Notes under the pieces: model-generated
The model's database searches: none
Told to the model about the DNA's origin: nothing
Seen by the model: the letters and a program-made list of their open reading frames with translations, nothing else
Part shown: piece by piece, positions 19,084 through 21,065 of the stretch
How positions within the stretch are numbered: the first letter of the stretch is position 1
How the letters are laid out: each line of letters starts with the position of its first letter
Source of the DNA: Ectocarpus siliculosus
Lineage: Eukaryota > Sar > Phaeophyceae > Ectocarpales > Ectocarpaceae
Direction: 5' to 3'
Length of the DNA stretch: 21,065 nt
NCBI GenBank assembly: GCA_000310025.1
Contig: FN649741.1
Coordinates: 4,188,502 to 4,209,566, forward strand
Translations under genes and position numbers: made by a program

Positions 19084-20967
19084 TGGGGGTAAATCGATAC
19101 AAGACGATCAGTTAGTTTGCCTTTAACAACAAATTTAATGCACTTGGTGGTTCCATCATCCATGGAGTCTATAGTTCATTGTAGCGTTACGCATGGATCG
19201 AACAAGCGAGGTATTGAGCGGGACGTGACAAGGGCTGTTGATCTCGGTGCTGTAAATCGGACCTCTCTTGGCGAGGACGAGATAGTGGCATTGGCTAGGC
19301 TGGGCTACAGTAGATACTTGGCCCGCACAGTCAGACAGCCAGTCGCGTGCTTGTTTTCCGCGAAGGGCCACTACTGTAAGCAGAGGTCACTCCGAACTTA
19401 GAGGTCTTGAGTTTTCGGACAAGGCATCTATCTCGCTGCCCAAACGAGTGCTCGTATATTACGCGAACCGCTTGTTCCACTCAAGTTTCGTATGTATGTT
19501 GGATGCATGCACATGTGAGGCATGGTTGGTGTCCGTGAAGTCGGCACGGGGACACTCCGTGGAACCAAAACGGGGACAATTCTGATGAGACCAAAACCCA
19601 CAAGAAATCGCCGCAACAGGGTCGCTTTTTCAGTGTATACACCCTCGACAAGAAGAGCGACACACAATACATTGGTATGGGGGGAGGGGGGGGGGAGCTT
19701 CCACGCCACTTTACTACTACTATCGTCGCTCGCAGTTCCGTGTGTGTTTGTGCTTCTCCGGCTGGAGAGCTCCGATCGGAGATAACACATGAGACGAACC
19801 CCCACTCACTCTGTACCGTGTGAATACGGTGCATGCGTTCGTAAAAAATGTGGAAACGGGTCCTCCTGTAGTAGGGTGTGTGAATCCTGGAATACAAAGC
19901 ATGATTAGCGAGGTGCACATGATGAACGAACGCCGCGCGACGATTCGTGAGCTCTCTAACTCATCGGCATCATCACCCCCACACTCGACAACACCCGCCC
20001 CCCCAAGAACCACCCCGTCCTAACCGCTTAAATTGCGAAAGGCAACCGCAGCAAAGAAGGACAACGAAACCCATAAACAGGACAAGACAACATCCGCCCA
20101 CGCACGCGTCCACCCAAACACTATTTCCACCCAAATATTTTGCAACCAATGATCGATATACCACACGAGCGGGGCCTACCGTTCTCCCCTGACGCCCCCG
20201 CCCGGCCCCGCCCCGCCCCGCCGCACCCAGCTTGCTCGCTCGCTGGTGCTCTCTAGCTCTTTGCAGAGTCTCTTGATAGCATGCCTCGACAAAAAAACAC
20301 ACACACAAAAAAGCCACCCAACCCCGGTTGACGCGCCCACCGCGCATCTGTCCGTTCGATCATCCATTGTACGATAGCCGACAGGGGAAATCGAAACAAG
20401 TAAGCATGGTCTGGAGAAAGGGGGATACGTAGAGGAATGGGATAAGCCCGAGCTTGTGCACCACGAAGGGGGCTCACCTCACCATCAGACCCCCCCCGCT
20501 ACGCATCCCACCCCTTGCCCCGCCTAGCAAGCAGATGTGGACACGACCTGTCCAGCAGCCTCCCCTACAAATACGTTCACCAACCCACGATCGCGGTTGT
20601 TTTTGTTGCCCTGTGTATAGAAACGAAAAAATCACTCTACCTAAAACCTCTACTTTACTAGGATACACGTCAGACACGCGCGGTGCGGTGCGGTGCGGTG
20701 CGGTGCGGTGCGGTGCGTGCGCACAATACAACAGCACACACCTCTCTCCCGAGCCACGTTTTCTAGAACCCCGTACCCTTTTCACGAATCAACTCATACC
20801 AACTCAAAAGGGAAGAAATTTCCGTGCAACCAAACCGCGCACTCGTCCGTCTCCCCCCCCCCCCTTCCGCTCAGAGCGGCCGAATGCCCTACCCCCACGC
20901 CGCCAGCAGCAAACGCCTGTCGAGAAAGGACGACGCACACCAACTACACCGTCCGTGGTACTCAATA
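19084..20967. other. Unassigned 3' region
   Basis: About 1.9 kb without a recognisable gene. It contains a C/G-rich tract of CCCCG units (about 20185-20222), a CA/AC-rich strand bias from 20040 to 20120, a GGTGC pentanucleotide array and C runs near 20853-20864. Open frames such as 19973-20347 (minus) and 20454-20978 (plus) have repetitive or biased compositions and match no family I know. Confidence 0.5.
20681..20716. repeat. (CGGTG)7 pentanucleotide repeat
   Basis: Seven perfect CGGTG units are followed by CGTGCG. They do not match the usual TTAGGG-type telomere repeat. Confidence 0.9.
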
Positions 20968-21065
20968 TCAGGCCTTGATGGCGTGCGGGTGCACCAGGAT
21001 CTCCCCCGAGCGGCGCGACGGGCGGGGCTGGTCTCCCCCAGAGGGAGGCGTCGACCCCCCCCGGG
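20968..21065 (-). CDS. Possible C-terminal end of an unidentified minus-strand gene
   Basis: Reading leftwards from the window edge, the minus strand is open and ends SGEILVHPHAIKA followed by TGA (20970-20968). The last 11 codons all end in G or C, as in the secure exons of this window. The preceding residues (GGDQPRPSRR) look disordered. No family is recognised, and a splice acceptor could lie anywhere before GEIL. A chance open frame in GC-rich DNA is possible. Confidence 0.35.
   Translation of the reverse strand, partial: RGGSTPPSGGDQPRPSRRSGEILVHPHAIKA

Noticed and set aside
20681-20716. Telomere-like repeat
   Set aside because: The CGGTG unit differs from TTAGGG-type telomeres, and the array is short and not at a sequence end.

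Overview
This window looks like nuclear DNA of a photosynthetic stramenopile, most probably a brown alga of the Ectocarpus type. The sequence support is as follows. Genes are split by many GT-AG introns (67-110-codon exons at most, introns of 250-2950 bases). Exons are rich in G/C at third codon positions, while introns are full of microsatellites. Two predicted proteins start with a signal peptide that ends in an Ala-Phe junction (VAAF, VQAF), like the ASAF-type plastid presequences of heterokont algae. The genus is an inference; no database search was possible.

Layout. Positions 1-~560 are poor-quality contig-end sequence, but still carry a blurred exon of the 60S ribosomal stalk protein P0 gene, whose clean first two exons lie at 1418-1504 and 727-870 on the minus strand. 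About 1.1 kb separates its start from a divergent seven-exon TatD/TATDN1-type nuclease gene (plus strand, 2641-9119, 371 codons). Its 2.9-kb first intron holds a ~1.2-kb element with 31-base terminal inverted repeats and a degenerate tRNA-like sequence. Next comes a seven-exon glutathione S-transferase-like gene (10650-15729, 256 codons), whose first intron has a dense cluster of AGTCTA motifs. Then follows a HIT-family (HINT-like) gene with at least four exons (16530-18733, first exon unresolved). The last 2.3 kb are repeats and unassigned DNA, and the right edge may hold the C-terminal codons of another minus-strand gene.

How the genes relate. They are ordinary, independently transcribed nuclear genes rather than a pathway cluster. 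TatD and GST share one design: a secretory/plastid-like leader followed by an in-frame Met just before the conserved domain, so each could yield an organellar and a cytosolic form. I found no defence system, virus, CRISPR array or operon-like set. The most interesting leftovers are the inverted-repeat element, tRNA-like repeats sharing a GACCATTGAACT core, the AGTCTA cluster, and a frame-preserving orphan open segment inside the last TatD intron.
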